NCBI RefSeq assembly: GCF_001653135.1
Contig: NZ_BDDS01000004.1
Span: forward strand, 282,013-346,012
Direction of reading: 5' to 3'
Source of the DNA: Pseudoalteromonas neustonica
Lineage (GTDB): Bacteria; Pseudomonadota; Gammaproteobacteria; Enterobacterales; Alteromonadaceae
DNA: 64,000 nt
The translations under genes and the position numbers were made by a program. Numbering within the stretch: the first letter of the stretch is position 1; every line of letters starts with the position of its first letter. Positions 1 through 9,060 of the stretch are shown one piece after another. Under the pieces are notes generated by a model that worked only from the letters and a program-made list of their open reading frames with translations, had not been told where the DNA came from and did no database searches.

Positions 1-147
1 AAACACGCCATGCTCTTCAATAATGTGTTTAACCGCTTCAGAACATGATACTCCTTGATGAAGAGCGGCATGCGCACACCGAAACCCTTTATAAGGAGAA
101 ATTCTTTTTTGATAAAAGCGGATCAATAATAATGCGAAGTATTTCAT
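1..147 (-). CDS. YidD-family protein, 3' part cut by window edge
   Basis: Reading the minus strand from ATG at 147 gives 49 codons, open to the window edge. The start MKYFALLLIRFYQKRISPYKG followed by conserved cysteines and ISPYKG matches the N-terminus of the YidD group, small membrane-associated proteins that help YidC insert membrane proteins. An AGGAC ribosome site lies just upstream of the ATG. Canonical YidD has a CRFxPTCSxYA motif; here the matching stretch reads CAHAALHQGVSCSEAV, so this looks like a divergent paralog rather than the housekeeping copy, which normally sits between rnpA and yidC. Function is inferred from family only, and the C-terminus is not visible. Confidence 0.7.
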   Translation of the reverse strand, partial: MKYFALLLIRFYQKRISPYKGFRCAHAALHQGVSCSEAVKHIIEEHGVF

Positions 148-302
148 TTACTGTCCTATAAAAATAATAGCGATTAAAAGCCTGCTAAACGTCCCTTAAA
201 ATACAACCTAACACAATAGCCCACACAACTCACTGACATCAATGACGACCACTTAACCCTACTCAAATACTCCCAAGGTGAGTGCTTGTTGAGGTATATA
301 TA

Positions 303-1310
303 TTAATCACTGACTATTTTAGTTATCGTTTCAACATTAACTTGTTGATTTAAGTCACCTCTAATAACTACTGTTGCAGATATTTTATCTTGAATGGCTT
401 GCCTGTTTGGATCCCAAAAAATTTGTAAAAAGCCCAAAAGCCCAGTTGCAAAACCAGCTCCATATCCGCCATAACGGCCAAATGAATCCCATAAACTTAG
501 GTAGTCTCCATTAAGTGCGACAACTCGAATATTACATAGCTTTTTACCGGGGGTTTGCCCTCTCCATAACAAGGAAAATAACGTAAAATAAACAGCCGCC
601 CACCCAAAACCTAATCCTAAATCTTCAATTATTCCTTTACCCCATTGCAAAATGCTTGTTGATGACTGAGTTTTTTGCGAAGTCAGTACAGGCGGTGTTT
701 TAATTTCTTTATCGAGCTCTTTAGCAGGTCTTTCAACCATAGCCCATAATACAACTCGCGTAATAACAGTGTACTCTTGCTCTGCGATTTCTTGTAATTT
801 AGGAACATCTGCTATTAATTGCTCAAGTGCGCTTTGTTGACACAAAAAATCACAATTTTTTTCATTTTCGGTCTGCTCTAAATAATTCAAAACTTGTTGT
901 TTTTCACCTGACTTTAAAACTATGTCTTGATCTTTATTCACCTTATTAACAACTCTATCTCCTTCAACGTAGTCAATCCCCTCAGAGAGCAATACCAATG
1001 AACAAGTAAACAATGCGCTTGCTGCGAGTATCTTTAATACTCTGCGCCAAAATGAAGACATATTCGGTAGATATTTTCCTGCAGTTCCTTTATAAAAAGC
1101 CATTGCAGCAACAAATGCAATTAATGCAGCGCTGAGTTTAGCCGCTAAGAATATAAGCGCCACATCAATAATTATTGCCACAGCTCTACGCGTAGGGCTT
1201 GCCAAAGGTAAACCCAGCAATGCCTGATCAATTTTAAACGCAAACGGTGTTACGATCTCCCTCGTTTCGGTACTTGATAATTCTAATTCAACTATTTCTT
1301 TTGCTTTCAT
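303..1310 (-). CDS. RDD-family integral membrane protein
   Basis: Product of 335 aa when started at the ATG at 1310; an in-frame ATG at 1370 would add 20 lysine- and arginine-rich residues and has no visible ribosome site, so the inner start is preferred. The N-terminal SPTRRAVAIIIDVALIF segment and the C-terminal GQTPGKKLCNIRVV segment are the two hallmarks of the RDD domain, normally a compact three-helix membrane unit. Here they are separated by about 180 residues holding a further hydrophobic segment and a hydrophilic, probably extracytoplasmic region with a CDFLC cysteine pair. RDD proteins have been linked to ion or solute transport but the role of this one is unknown. It lies alone, downstream of the dehydrogenase gene on the same strand with a 240-bp gap. 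Confidence 0.75.
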   Translation of the reverse strand: MKAKEIVELELSSTETREIVTPFAFKIDQALLGLPLASPTRRAVAIIIDVALIFLAAKLSAALIAFVAAMAFYKGTAGKYLPNMSSFWRRVLKILAASALFTCSLVLLSEGIDYVEGDRVVNKVNKDQDIVLKSGEKQQVLNYLEQTENEKNCDFLCQQSALEQLIADVPKLQEIAEQEYTVITRVVLWAMVERPAKELDKEIKTPPVLTSQKTQSSTSILQWGKGIIEDLGLGFGWAAVYFTLFSLLWRGQTPGKKLCNIRVVALNGDYLSLWDSFGRYGGYGAGFATGLLGFLQIFWDPNRQAIQDKISATVVIRGDLNQQVNVETITKIVSD

Positions 1311-1552
1311 AAGCTGTCGCCTTTTATTATTTTTATTACAGCTAAAGCGCCGCACATTAATGCACTTCACATTTATAATAATTTTACCACGTTCAATAAG
1401 TAAAAAGAGACTTGTTTATTTACATCTCGAAGTGCAATCTAACAACATCCTTTAATTTAACTGCGTTGAGCTTAAAAACAAAAAACCAATTTATTACACG
1501 CAGCTTAAAAAGTGATCGCCCTTAAACTTATCAGCCTAAGGACAATATCCCG

Positions 1553-2329
1553 CTAAATACTTTTCATCGCATTCTCATATATTTTTAGCACAACACTCCT
1601 TGGGAGTATTCGGTTGAGGAATACATAGAATTTATTTTCAAATAATGGAATTTCCCTGATTTTACCTTTAAATAATGCCTTTAATCCCAGCTTCGCTACT
1701 TTATTTGCGCTAATTCGATGCTTAGCGCTAAATGTGCCTTTATTATTTTTTGAAGTGTCTGCGCCATCAAAAACAAAAAAGTTAGTATCAGTCCTCCCTG
1801 GAGATAAACACGTAACAGTGACATTATCAGCACGTACTTCCAGCGCTATTGCTTCACTAAAACTGGCTACATACGCTTTTGTTGCACAATACGCTGCCAT
1901 ATAAGCCTGTGGCTGATAAGCTCCCGTGGACGCAACATTGAGTATATGTCCACGGCCATGTTGCGTCATATGTTCGGCAAAATAGTGTGTAAGGGTTGTT
2001 AACGCAGATATATTTACAGCTATCATGGCGTTAATATCACTCACTTTAAGCGCTAAGTGTTTACCATATAAGCCAAAGCCTGCATTATTAATCGCTATAT
2101 CAATGACAAGTTTTTGTTTTTCTAGCTCCTCAAGCATTGCTTTTATATCATTGTCATTAGCAAGATCAGCAACAAGTGTTAAGCGTACACTCGGTAATAT
2201 GCGCGCCATTGACGTTAATTTATCTGCACTTCTGCCATGTAAAATAAGACTATATCCCAGAGCTGATAGTTCTTTAGCGAAAGCCAAACCGATTCCTGAG
2301 GTGGCACCACTTACAAAAGCTATTTTCAT
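1553..2329 (-). CDS. short-chain dehydrogenase/reductase (SDR)
   Basis: NAD(P)-dependent oxidoreductase of the classical SDR family, 258 aa, soluble and cytoplasmic. The Rossmann glycine motif GATSGIG is at residues 8-14, the structural NNAG at 81-84, Asn106, and the catalytic Ser134-Tyr147-Lys151 are all present, so an active enzyme is expected. Two in-frame ATGs lie six bases apart; the AAGGTG ribosome site is one base from the upstream ATG (2335) but seven bases from the one at 2329, which decides the start. The gene lies directly downstream of a MerR-family regulator and of a promoter with MerR-type architecture, so expression is probably switched by that regulator in response to a small molecule. 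The substrate cannot be told from sequence. Confidence 0.9.
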   Translation of the reverse strand: MKIAFVSGATSGIGLAFAKELSALGYSLILHGRSADKLTSMARILPSVRLTLVADLANDNDIKAMLEELEKQKLVIDIAINNAGFGLYGKHLALKVSDINAMIAVNISALTTLTHYFAEHMTQHGRGHILNVASTGAYQPQAYMAAYCATKAYVASFSEAIALEVRADNVTVTCLSPGRTDTNFFVFDGADTSKNNKGTFSAKHRISANKVAKLGLKALFKGKIREIPLFENKFYVFLNRILPRSVVLKIYENAMKSI

Positions 2330-2358
2330 ATTCATTCACCTTTTTTGATTAAGGTGAA

Positions 2359-2390
2359 ATTCTAAAGTCTCCTCTATAGGGGAGAGTCAA
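2359..2390 (-). promoter_or_regulatory. MerR-type long-spacer promoter with dyad operator
   Basis: Read on the minus strand: -35 TTGACT (2390-2385), then 20 bases, then -10 TAGAAT (2364-2359); taking TTAGAA as -10 gives 19. Normal sigma-70 spacers are 17. The spacer next to the -35 is a near-perfect dyad, CTCCCCTATAGAGGAG (2384-2369). A 19-20 bp spacer filled by a dyad is the known signature of promoters that MerR regulators activate by untwisting DNA. It faces the dehydrogenase gene, whose start is about 30 bases downstream. Confidence 0.75.
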
Positions 2391-2397
2391 CGGCTTT

Positions 2398-2769
2398 TTA
2401 AGAGTCCTCTAATAAACATTGGTTATAACGGGCTACGCGAGCTTCCAAGTCAGTCAAACCAACCAGTTTTAACTCAATTTCTTGGATATGCTTAATATGG
2501 ATCTCTCGTTTTTTATCGATTTCATTTCGTAAAAGATCAATAGGAATAAGCCCATGCTGTGCTTTTTCTGTGGCGAGCGCCGTTAACTCTTTTAAAGTAA
2601 AGCCGTAGGTTTTAGCCAACTTAATCATCGTTAATATTTCAATGTAGCTATCATCATAAACACGGTATTTACCGCTTCTTTGTGGGCGTTTTATGAGTGC
2701 TATTTCTTCATAAAAACGAATTGTTTTAACGCTAACACCTGATTTTTCTGATAATTTCCCTATAAACAT
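2398..2769 (-). CDS. MerR-family transcriptional regulator
   Basis: A 123-aa regulator with the N-terminal winged helix-turn-helix of the MerR family: KLSEKSGVSVKTIRFYEEI at residues 5-23 and the wing with RVYDD near 36-40, then a long dimerisation helix (about 75-110). The short C-terminus has only one cysteine (Cys118) and no CxxC or metal-binding loop, which argues against a metal sensor and for a small organic or redox effector. It is transcribed in the same direction as the dehydrogenase gene 68 bases downstream, and the long-spacer promoter lies between them right after its stop codon. MerR proteins bind such promoters as dimers and can both repress and activate; the arrangement points to the dehydrogenase as its target. 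Confidence 0.9.
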   Translation of the reverse strand: MFIGKLSEKSGVSVKTIRFYEEIALIKRPQRSGKYRVYDDSYIEILTMIKLAKTYGFTLKELTALATEKAQHGLIPIDLLRNEIDKKREIHIKHIQEIELKLVGLTDLEARVARYNQCLLEDS

Positions 2770-2896
2770 ATTATGTTCTCAATTTTACGTGTGGTGGTAT
2801 TGTATTTTTCTTTCTATATAAACCAATGCGTTAAGGCCTAATCACTTTTCAGTATTAATATTTTTCAATCCACAAAGGTAAAAACACCCTAGGCAA

Positions 2897-4909
2897 TTAA
2901 TTTAGCTTTGCTATAGCGGTCACAACAGCATCTTCAATAGAGTGCAATTTAAATGGTTTTGAGATAAACATATCCATACCTGCTTCTTTACAAGCGACTT
3001 TATCTGTTGACGACGTATTTGCTGTCAAAGCCACAATTAAGGTACTTTCGTGGTTACAAATATTGTCAGCGCGCAAAATTTTAGTGGCTTCTAAACCATC
3101 AAGCTGTGGCATCACACAATCCATAAAAATAAGATCATATTTCCTTTGCTTGCATTTTAAAATTGCATCTTCCCCGTCCACCGCAAAATCAGCCTTAATA
3201 GCTAATTTTTCTAAAGATGCATCGAGTACAAACCTGTTTATTTGGTTATCATCAACAACCAAGACGGATAGATTGGTAGCGTCTATATCAACATTCAAAC
3301 GTTGATTACTCTCAATTTGGGCTTCTCCGACAGCAAGTGGAATATCAATAATAAACGTAGTGCCACTATTAAATTCGCTATTTACACTGATAGTCCCATT
3401 CATGTAATCAATGAGTTCTTTAACAATTGCTAATCCTAATCCCGTACCGCCTTTACTTCTTTTTGCATCAACTTCTTGAGTAAAAGGTGAAAATAACGAA
3501 TCCAGAAAAGGTTTTGTCATCCCTCTACCAGTATCACTTATCTCTATATGCAATGCATACTTGTCATCTAGGTCGCTAACATCAGCACTAAATTTCACTT
3601 CGCCTTTTTCAGTAAATTTTAAAGAATTACTTAATAAGTTTGAAACAATTTGGCTTAGTCTCGCATTGTCACAATAAGCCCAGCAATCATCAGGAATTGT
3701 TATGCATGTTTGAAAATTGACTTTATTATCTTTAAATAAAGGAATGTACAACGACCCAAGATCTACAAATATCGTTTTTAATAAAAAATGGTTTGGTTCA
3801 AGCTTCAGCTCTCCATGATTTATTTTTGAAAAATCAAGAACCTCATTAATTATACTGAGTAATATATCGGCGCTTCTCAGTGCTACTTTGAGCTTTTCAA
3901 CTCTTTTCTCTTCACGATGCTCATCTAAAAGCGTTGTAAGCATGCCTGTAATGCCATTAAGTGGCGTTCTCAATTCGTGGCTTATTTTTGCAAGTAGCAT
4001 ACTTCTGTCTTCTAACATTCGCTCAGCTTCGGCTTTTTTATTCTTTAGCTCTTCGCGAAGCATGACTGATTCGGTAATATCTTGTAAGGTGCCGAACAAC
4101 CTTATACAACAACCATTTGTAAATTCAGCCTCTCCAAATGTTGAAACCCATATCTCCTTATTATTTGCTGTAGTTAGTTCGAGCTCCAGATGCCATTTAT
4201 CACCATTTTCAATTGCGGACTCCACAGCTTGGCTAATGCTTTCACGGCTGTTACCCACTTTAAAAAACGCTATCGCGGAGTCTAACTCTGGTACATATAA
4301 ATCAGGCACCTCATGAATACGGCGAGTTTGTTCACTCCAGATAATTTTGTCTTTAACTAAATCAACTTCCCAAGAACCAATATTTGCCACATTCTCTAGT
4401 TTCAACAGTGTGTTATTGTTTTTTAATAACTGTTCATTGGCTATCTTTCGTGCAAATTCGCAGCCAAGCCACTGCGCAAATAACTCAACATAGTCATGCG
4501 CTTCTTGAGTAAAAGGCATTGAAGCATTAGGAGAAGAAAAGTTGACAGTACCAAATACTTTAGCGCCAACTTTAATTGGCGCACCAATATACGATTCAAG
4601 TTGAAAGTTTAAATAACAGGGATGATTTGCAATGCTGCTTGTTGAAGCTTTGTGGAAGGTAAGCGCCGCATCAGCTGTTAATGTATGTACGCAATAAGTG
4701 CCATCTAGATCAAAAACAGTCTCTGGTGTTAAAGAATCATCGGGTGTGATCACATACAGCACTTTATACGTGCTATTCTCAATTTCACTAATAATCGCAA
4801 TATCTAAGTTAAAAACATCTAACCCAAATATAAGTAACTTATGTATTTTTTCATCAAAGTTTTTACTCTGATCAGATACGATATCATGGAAACGTCTAAG
4901 AAAATTCAA
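2897..4909 (-). CDS. cytoplasmic hybrid sensor histidine kinase (GAF-PAS-HisKA-HATPase-REC)
   Basis: A 670-aa sensor kinase with no membrane segment. In order: GAF domain (about 12-155), PAS/PAC domain (about 170-285), a short coiled coil, HisKA with phospho-acceptor His311 in KISHELRTPLNG, HATPase with the DTGRGM and GGTGLGL boxes (about 412-525), and a C-terminal receiver with phospho-acceptor Asp597 in FMDCVMPQLDG and the ALTA/KPF residues intact. It should autophosphorylate and pass phosphate to its own receiver, then to an unseen HPt or regulator. The start is TTG at 4909: AAGGA lies eight bases upstream and no suitable in-frame ATG is near. No dedicated response regulator is next to it. 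The ligand is unknown. Confidence 0.92.
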   Translation of the reverse strand: MNFLRRFHDIVSDQSKNFDEKIHKLLIFGLDVFNLDIAIISEIENSTYKVLYVITPDDSLTPETVFDLDGTYCVHTLTADAALTFHKASTSSIANHPCYLNFQLESYIGAPIKVGAKVFGTVNFSSPNASMPFTQEAHDYVELFAQWLGCEFARKIANEQLLKNNNTLLKLENVANIGSWEVDLVKDKIIWSEQTRRIHEVPDLYVPELDSAIAFFKVGNSRESISQAVESAIENGDKWHLELELTTANNKEIWVSTFGEAEFTNGCCIRLFGTLQDITESVMLREELKNKKAEAERMLEDRSMLLAKISHELRTPLNGITGMLTTLLDEHREEKRVEKLKVALRSADILLSIINEVLDFSKINHGELKLEPNHFLLKTIFVDLGSLYIPLFKDNKVNFQTCITIPDDCWAYCDNARLSQIVSNLLSNSLKFTEKGEVKFSADVSDLDDKYALHIEISDTGRGMTKPFLDSLFSPFTQEVDAKRSKGGTGLGLAIVKELIDYMNGTISVNSEFNSGTTFIIDIPLAVGEAQIESNQRLNVDIDATNLSVLVVDDNQINRFVLDASLEKLAIKADFAVDGEDAILKCKQRKYDLIFMDCVMPQLDGLEATKILRADNICNHESTLIVALTANTSSTDKVACKEAGMDMFISKPFKLHSIEDAVVTAIAKLN

Positions 4910-5283
4910 TCGAAAATTCCTTATTTTTAATTTTCTTCAAGGTTACTCACACACCAATATGTATTGACTATTAAAACGTAAAGTTATTTATTCCTTTAAT
5001 AGCGCCAAATAAAGAATTATTCAATTTTAATGTTCTCTAAGTCTACATCAAATCTAGTTATTTTTTAATAATAGCGCAACATACATTAAGTTTTACCTTT
5101 TTAAAGTTCATTTTGCCTAAAAAGCATTCTATTCATAGCTTTATATTGATAAGTGGATCGTCGTCCAAGTGGAAGCATAGTGTTATAGCTGCCTGATTGT
5201 ATTGAATCATACTAAAATAAGCCAAATAAAAACGTTGTGATCTGTGCGTTAAAACTCTCACATATCACGACACTAAGCGACGA
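4910..5283. other. intergenic region, 374 bp
   Basis: AT-rich spacer between the start of the hybrid kinase and the end of the chemoreceptor gene, both on the minus strand. It should hold the kinase promoter. No open frame of note, no strong inverted repeat with a T-run and no recognisable operator were seen. Confidence 0.5.
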
Positions 5284-8031
5284 TTAAACCGTAAATTGAT
5301 ACATAAGTTTCTTCAATTCTTCAGCATCTTGAGACAAGCTGTTACTTGACGCATTAGCGTTATCAACTAACCCGCTGTTCATTTGTATTATGCTATCCAT
5401 TTGTTTTACTGCACTGTTAATTTGAGCAATCCCACTTGATTGCTCACTACTTGCTGTCGCAATATCATGCATCAAAGCAGCTAAATCTTTAATACTGGCA
5501 ACAATACTGACTAATGTTTTTCCTGATTGTGACGCTAACTCCATGCCATGTCTTACTTTATCTGAACTATCATTTAAAAGAATTGCTATATTTTTGGATG
5601 CGTCCGCACTTCGCTGTGCTAAATGCCTTACCTCAGCAGCTACAACAGCAAAGCCGCGCCCTTTCTCCCCTGCACGTGCAGCTTCAACAGCGGCGTTAAG
5701 TGCTAATAAATTTGTTTGAAAAGCAATTTCGTTGATCACCTCGATAATATTTGATATCTCAGCAGAGCTTTTACTTATTTCTTGCATCGCATCGACGGTA
5801 CTGGTGACAAGTTTTCCGCCTTGTTGGGCTTGACTATCAGTTAAAACGGCGAGCTCATTTGCTTTATGTGCATTTTGAGTATTAATTTGTACTGTTTCTG
5901 TGATCTCACTCATAGAAGAGGTTGTTTCTTCGATGGAAGCAGCTTGAGATTCTGTACGAATATTTAAATCACTCATACCTGAACGAATATTATGCGAAGA
6001 GTTTGTAATTGTATCTGCGGTTGCCGTTATTAAAGAGACCATTTGAGATAAGTTACTTACACTGATATTTACTGATTGCTTAAGCAGCTCAAATTGTCCC
6101 TCATAATTACCTTGCACTTGCTTTGTTAAATTACCTTCAGAAACAGCGTGCATAACCGCTATACATTCGTTTAATGGGGCTGATATTGCATCGAGTGTTC
6201 TATTAATACCTTTGACAATAACGAGAAACTCTCCTGAGTGCTTACTTTCTTCAGCTCTACAGTCTATATCACCTAAACTTGCAGCATTTGCTAATTGTGT
6301 ACTGTCTTGCACCATATTGTGTATAGCTTCAATACTCGTTGCAAGGCTGTGTTTTATTTGTAAAAAATCCCCTCGATAATTAGTACTTAAATCAGTGGGT
6401 AGCACTCCAATTGAAATACTATCAAGGTACTTTGTTGTTAACTGTACAGGTTCAATAATTGAATCCAGTGTTGAGTTAAAACCATGTATTATTTTTTTAA
6501 AATCACCTTGGTGATGCGTTTCTTCGGCGCGCTTTGAAAGCTGCCCGTGTGATGCAGCCGCCACCAGCATATTTGTATCGTCTATTAACTGTATGATTGC
6601 TTTGGTTGATGTCTCAAGACTCTGTTTTATTTCTAAAAATTCGCCATTATATTGTCCGGTTATTACGGTTGGTATATCCCCTTTTGCTATCTGATTTAGA
6701 TAATCACGGGTTTGATGAATGGGGCTAACAATTGCATCTAACATCTGATTAATACCATCAGCAAGCGTCAACATAAACCCCGTGTAACCAACTGTACTTA
6801 AGCGAGATCCAAGCTTTCCTGCTACCGCAGCTTTAATGATACTGTCTATGTGTGACTCAGCTTGTCGTTGCTGAGTTAAATCTGTTAATTCATAAACTAT
6901 GCCTGATGTTTTACCACTTTCATCAATCACAGGGTTAGCGATAATATTAAATACAATATGAGCAAATGTAACCTCGCAGCACACTTGCTCAGAGTGCGCT
7001 TGTTGTAATGTGAAAAGTTGCGCTTGGTTAATAAATAGTTTATCAATCGTTGCCACTTCTAATACGTCTTTATATCCTATGATGTCTTCGTAGGTTGTAA
7101 ATAACGCGTGGCATTGTTGGTTAGCATATATTATTTGACCACTTTTAGTTGCTAGCATGACAGGTGACGTGGCGTTATCCAATGCTTGCTTTATACGACC
7201 ATTTTCTTGAGCCTGCTCTCGTTGTTGTTCAACTTTTAGCTTTAAATCACATTGCATGTCATCAAGATTTGACTGCATCGTATTTAAATTAATAAGTAAT
7301 TTACCTATTTCGTCATGACTACTAACCAAAATAGTATTTGAAAAATTGCCTTTTGCAATTTGTTCAGCAATATGTGAAGCACTTAAAATTGGACTAATAA
7401 TCAATTTTTGCACGTAAATAGTCATAATAACGATAATAAAAAATGCCAAAACGATTAAAGCGATTGTACTTTGCGTAATAAATTTTTCTTTTTTAATAAT
7501 GAGCTGTTCAGTTTTTTCACTCACTAACTCATCAATACTATTGTTTAGCTCCTCTAGCAGCATAGCCGATGCCCTATCAATCCCTTTTACTGCTCTATCA
7601 CCTGCTTGCGTATTAAAATCGGCTTGTTGAAATTGCTCAAGCCCTATCATATATTGCTTACCTAGTTTGGCATGCTCGCTTTTAAACGTTTGTAACTGTT
7701 TAATCATCGCTGCAGGTAAGTGAGATGTGTTTATCAAACTATCGGTTAAACGTACGATGTCTTTTTCTCGCGCTTTAAATCGCGTCAGGTATTTGTCATA
7801 TTGAGGTTCATCAAAGCCACGAATGAGGATATTTTTCCACTCTTGAACTTGCGATTTAAACTCGATCAATACTTGGCTAACTTGCTGGCGTGACTGTAAC
7901 TCTTGATTTATTAAATCATCTAAATCCTTAGCCACCCCCTTTACAACTGACAATGCAAATAGAGCACCAAACACAATTGCAATAAATGCCCCAATGACAG
8001 TCAACATAAGCTTTGATTTAATACTGTTCAT
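5284..8031 (-). CDS. methyl-accepting chemotaxis protein with PAS and repeated HAMP-like modules
   Basis: Large chemoreceptor, 915 aa from ATG 8031; an ATG at 8046 adds five residues, and neither start has a strong ribosome site. Residue numbers here count from the longer form. TM1 about 14-34, helical periplasmic sensor of about 155 residues, TM2 about 193-212, HAMP (213-267), PAS (about 283-398), a long stretch (about 405-655) of repeated HAMP-like units marked by recurring YxGEFLxIKxSL and GxNxTLDAI phrases, then the cytoplasmic signalling hairpin with [21 protein letters not shown]. No C-terminal NWETF pentapeptide for CheR/CheB tethering. The poly-HAMP stretch may carry or damp the signal between the PAS module and the tip. 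It should act on CheA/CheW at the membrane; ligand unknown. Confidence 0.93.
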   Translation of the reverse strand: MNSIKSKLMLTVIGAFIAIVFGALFALSVVKGVAKDLDDLINQELQSRQQVSQVLIEFKSQVQEWKNILIRGFDEPQYDKYLTRFKAREKDIVRLTDSLINTSHLPAAMIKQLQTFKSEHAKLGKQYMIGLEQFQQADFNTQAGDRAVKGIDRASAMLLEELNNSIDELVSEKTEQLIIKKEKFITQSTIALIVLAFFIIVIMTIYVQKLIISPILSASHIAEQIAKGNFSNTILVSSHDEIGKLLINLNTMQSNLDDMQCDLKLKVEQQREQAQENGRIKQALDNATSPVMLATKSGQIIYANQQCHALFTTYEDIIGYKDVLEVATIDKLFINQAQLFTLQQAHSEQVCCEVTFAHIVFNIIANPVIDESGKTSGIVYELTDLTQQRQAESHIDSIIKAAVAGKLGSRLSTVGYTGFMLTLADGINQMLDAIVSPIHQTRDYLNQIAKGDIPTVITGQYNGEFLEIKQSLETSTKAIIQLIDDTNMLVAAASHGQLSKRAEETHHQGDFKKIIHGFNSTLDSIIEPVQLTTKYLDSISIGVLPTDLSTNYRGDFLQIKHSLATSIEAIHNMVQDSTQLANAASLGDIDCRAEESKHSGEFLVIVKGINRTLDAISAPLNECIAVMHAVSEGNLTKQVQGNYEGQFELLKQSVNISVSNLSQMVSLITATADTITNSSHNIRSGMSDLNIRTESQAASIEETTSSMSEITETVQINTQNAHKANELAVLTDSQAQQGGKLVTSTVDAMQEISKSSAEISNIIEVINEIAFQTNLLALNAAVEAARAGEKGRGFAVVAAEVRHLAQRSADASKNIAILLNDSSDKVRHGMELASQSGKTLVSIVASIKDLAALMHDIATASSEQSSGIAQINSAVKQMDSIIQMNSGLVDNANASSNSLSQDAEELKKLMYQFTV

Positions 8032-8118
8032 AATAACGTATTCCATGTTTATTACTTTTTCATTACACAGTTAAAATGTAGTAAGAAAATAAGCTTTAAC
8101 AACTATTTATTTAATTCT

Positions 8119-8145
8119 GATACTGATACTGGTACTGAAGATACT
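8119..8145. repeat. short hexamer repeat (GATACT)
   Basis: GATACT, GATACT, GGTACT, three bases, then GATACT again, in the gap upstream of the chemoreceptor gene. It lies about 75-115 bases before that gene's start, so copy-number change could alter promoter spacing, but the array is short and its role is speculative. Confidence 0.5.
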
Positions 8146-8234
8146 AATTTTATAGATACCTCACCGCGAGTAGTGACGCAGTAAAGAGATAGTTGGTATA
8201 CTTTGCTCAATTGATGTTAAGGACAAGTACCTAA

Positions 8235-8924
8235 ATGACCACAAAAACAAAAAAAAATAATTTTTTTAGCAATATCATTTTTAATATTATTTTACCTGCG
8301 ATTATTTTAAGTCGCTTTAGCACTGCTGACACGCTCGGTCCAGTGTGGGCTGTCGTGGTCGCACTGGCATTTCCAATACTATTTGGTTTATGGGAGCTTA
8401 AGCAATCTGGGAAAGTTAACTTTTTCTCAGTATTGGGCATCATTAGCGTATTACTAACGGGCGGCATCAGCTTATTGAAGTTAGATCCATCTTATATTGC
8501 GATTAAAGAAGCAATGGTGCCGGCTATTATTGGCGTGATTGTACTGATCAGCCAATACACTCCTTACCCTTTAATACGTAAACTTTTGATCAACCCAGAT
8601 ATTCTTGATACAGAAAAATTGGCAAGTGTATTAGAGCAACATAATAATACGGCTGTGTTCAATGCTAAAATGCGCTTGGCTGGATTCATTGTAGCGTGTG
8701 CGTTCTTTTTATCTGCAACGTTAAACTACTTTTTAGCAAAAGCGATTGTAGTGAGCCCCGCTGGCACTACCGCTTACGCAGAAGAACTAGGCCGTATGAC
8801 ATGGTTGAGTTACCCCGTCATTGTACTGCCAACTATGGTTATGCTTATTGGCGCGATTATTTTTACATTTATGCAAATTGGTAAATTAACAAAACAATCA
8901 ATTGATGAATTTATCTTGCCCTAA
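8235..8924 (+). CDS. VC0807-like multi-pass inner membrane protein
   Basis: A 229-aa hydrophobic protein with about six membrane helices: paired segments near residues 15-60, 65-85 and 95-110, then 140-165 and 190-215. The overall pattern, including FGLWELKQSGKVNFFSVLG and the late LSYPVIVLPTMVMLIGAIIFTF helix, matches the VC0807 family of uncharacterised proteobacterial membrane proteins; resemblance to septation protein A (YciB) is more distant. AAGGA lies 11 bases before the ATG. It stands alone between two divergently placed chemoreceptor genes with a weak terminator after it. No enzymatic or transport motif is visible, so no function is assigned. Confidence 0.7.
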   Translation: MTTKTKKNNFFSNIIFNIILPAIILSRFSTADTLGPVWAVVVALAFPILFGLWELKQSGKVNFFSVLGIISVLLTGGISLLKLDPSYIAIKEAMVPAIIGVIVLISQYTPYPLIRKLLINPDILDTEKLASVLEQHNNTAVFNAKMRLAGFIVACAFFLSATLNYFLAKAIVVSPAGTTAYAEELGRMTWLSYPVIVLPTMVMLIGAIIFTFMQIGKLTKQSIDEFILP

Positions 8925-8933
8925 TACATTATG

Positions 8934-8964
8934 ACCCACTGATATTAAATGGTGGGTTTATTTG
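8934..8964 (+). terminator. weak rho-independent terminator
   Basis: Inverted repeat ACCCAC / GTGGGT with a 12-base loop followed by TTTATTTG, ten bases after the stop of the VC0807-like gene. The stem is short, so termination may be partial. Confidence 0.45.
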
Positions 8965-9060
8965 ATGTTCCTTTTTCTTCATACTATTTCATTTTATTGC
9001 CTATACTCTGTGTGACATTAGTTTTTTAGCTAACTTAACTACAGGGTATAAGGGAATAGT

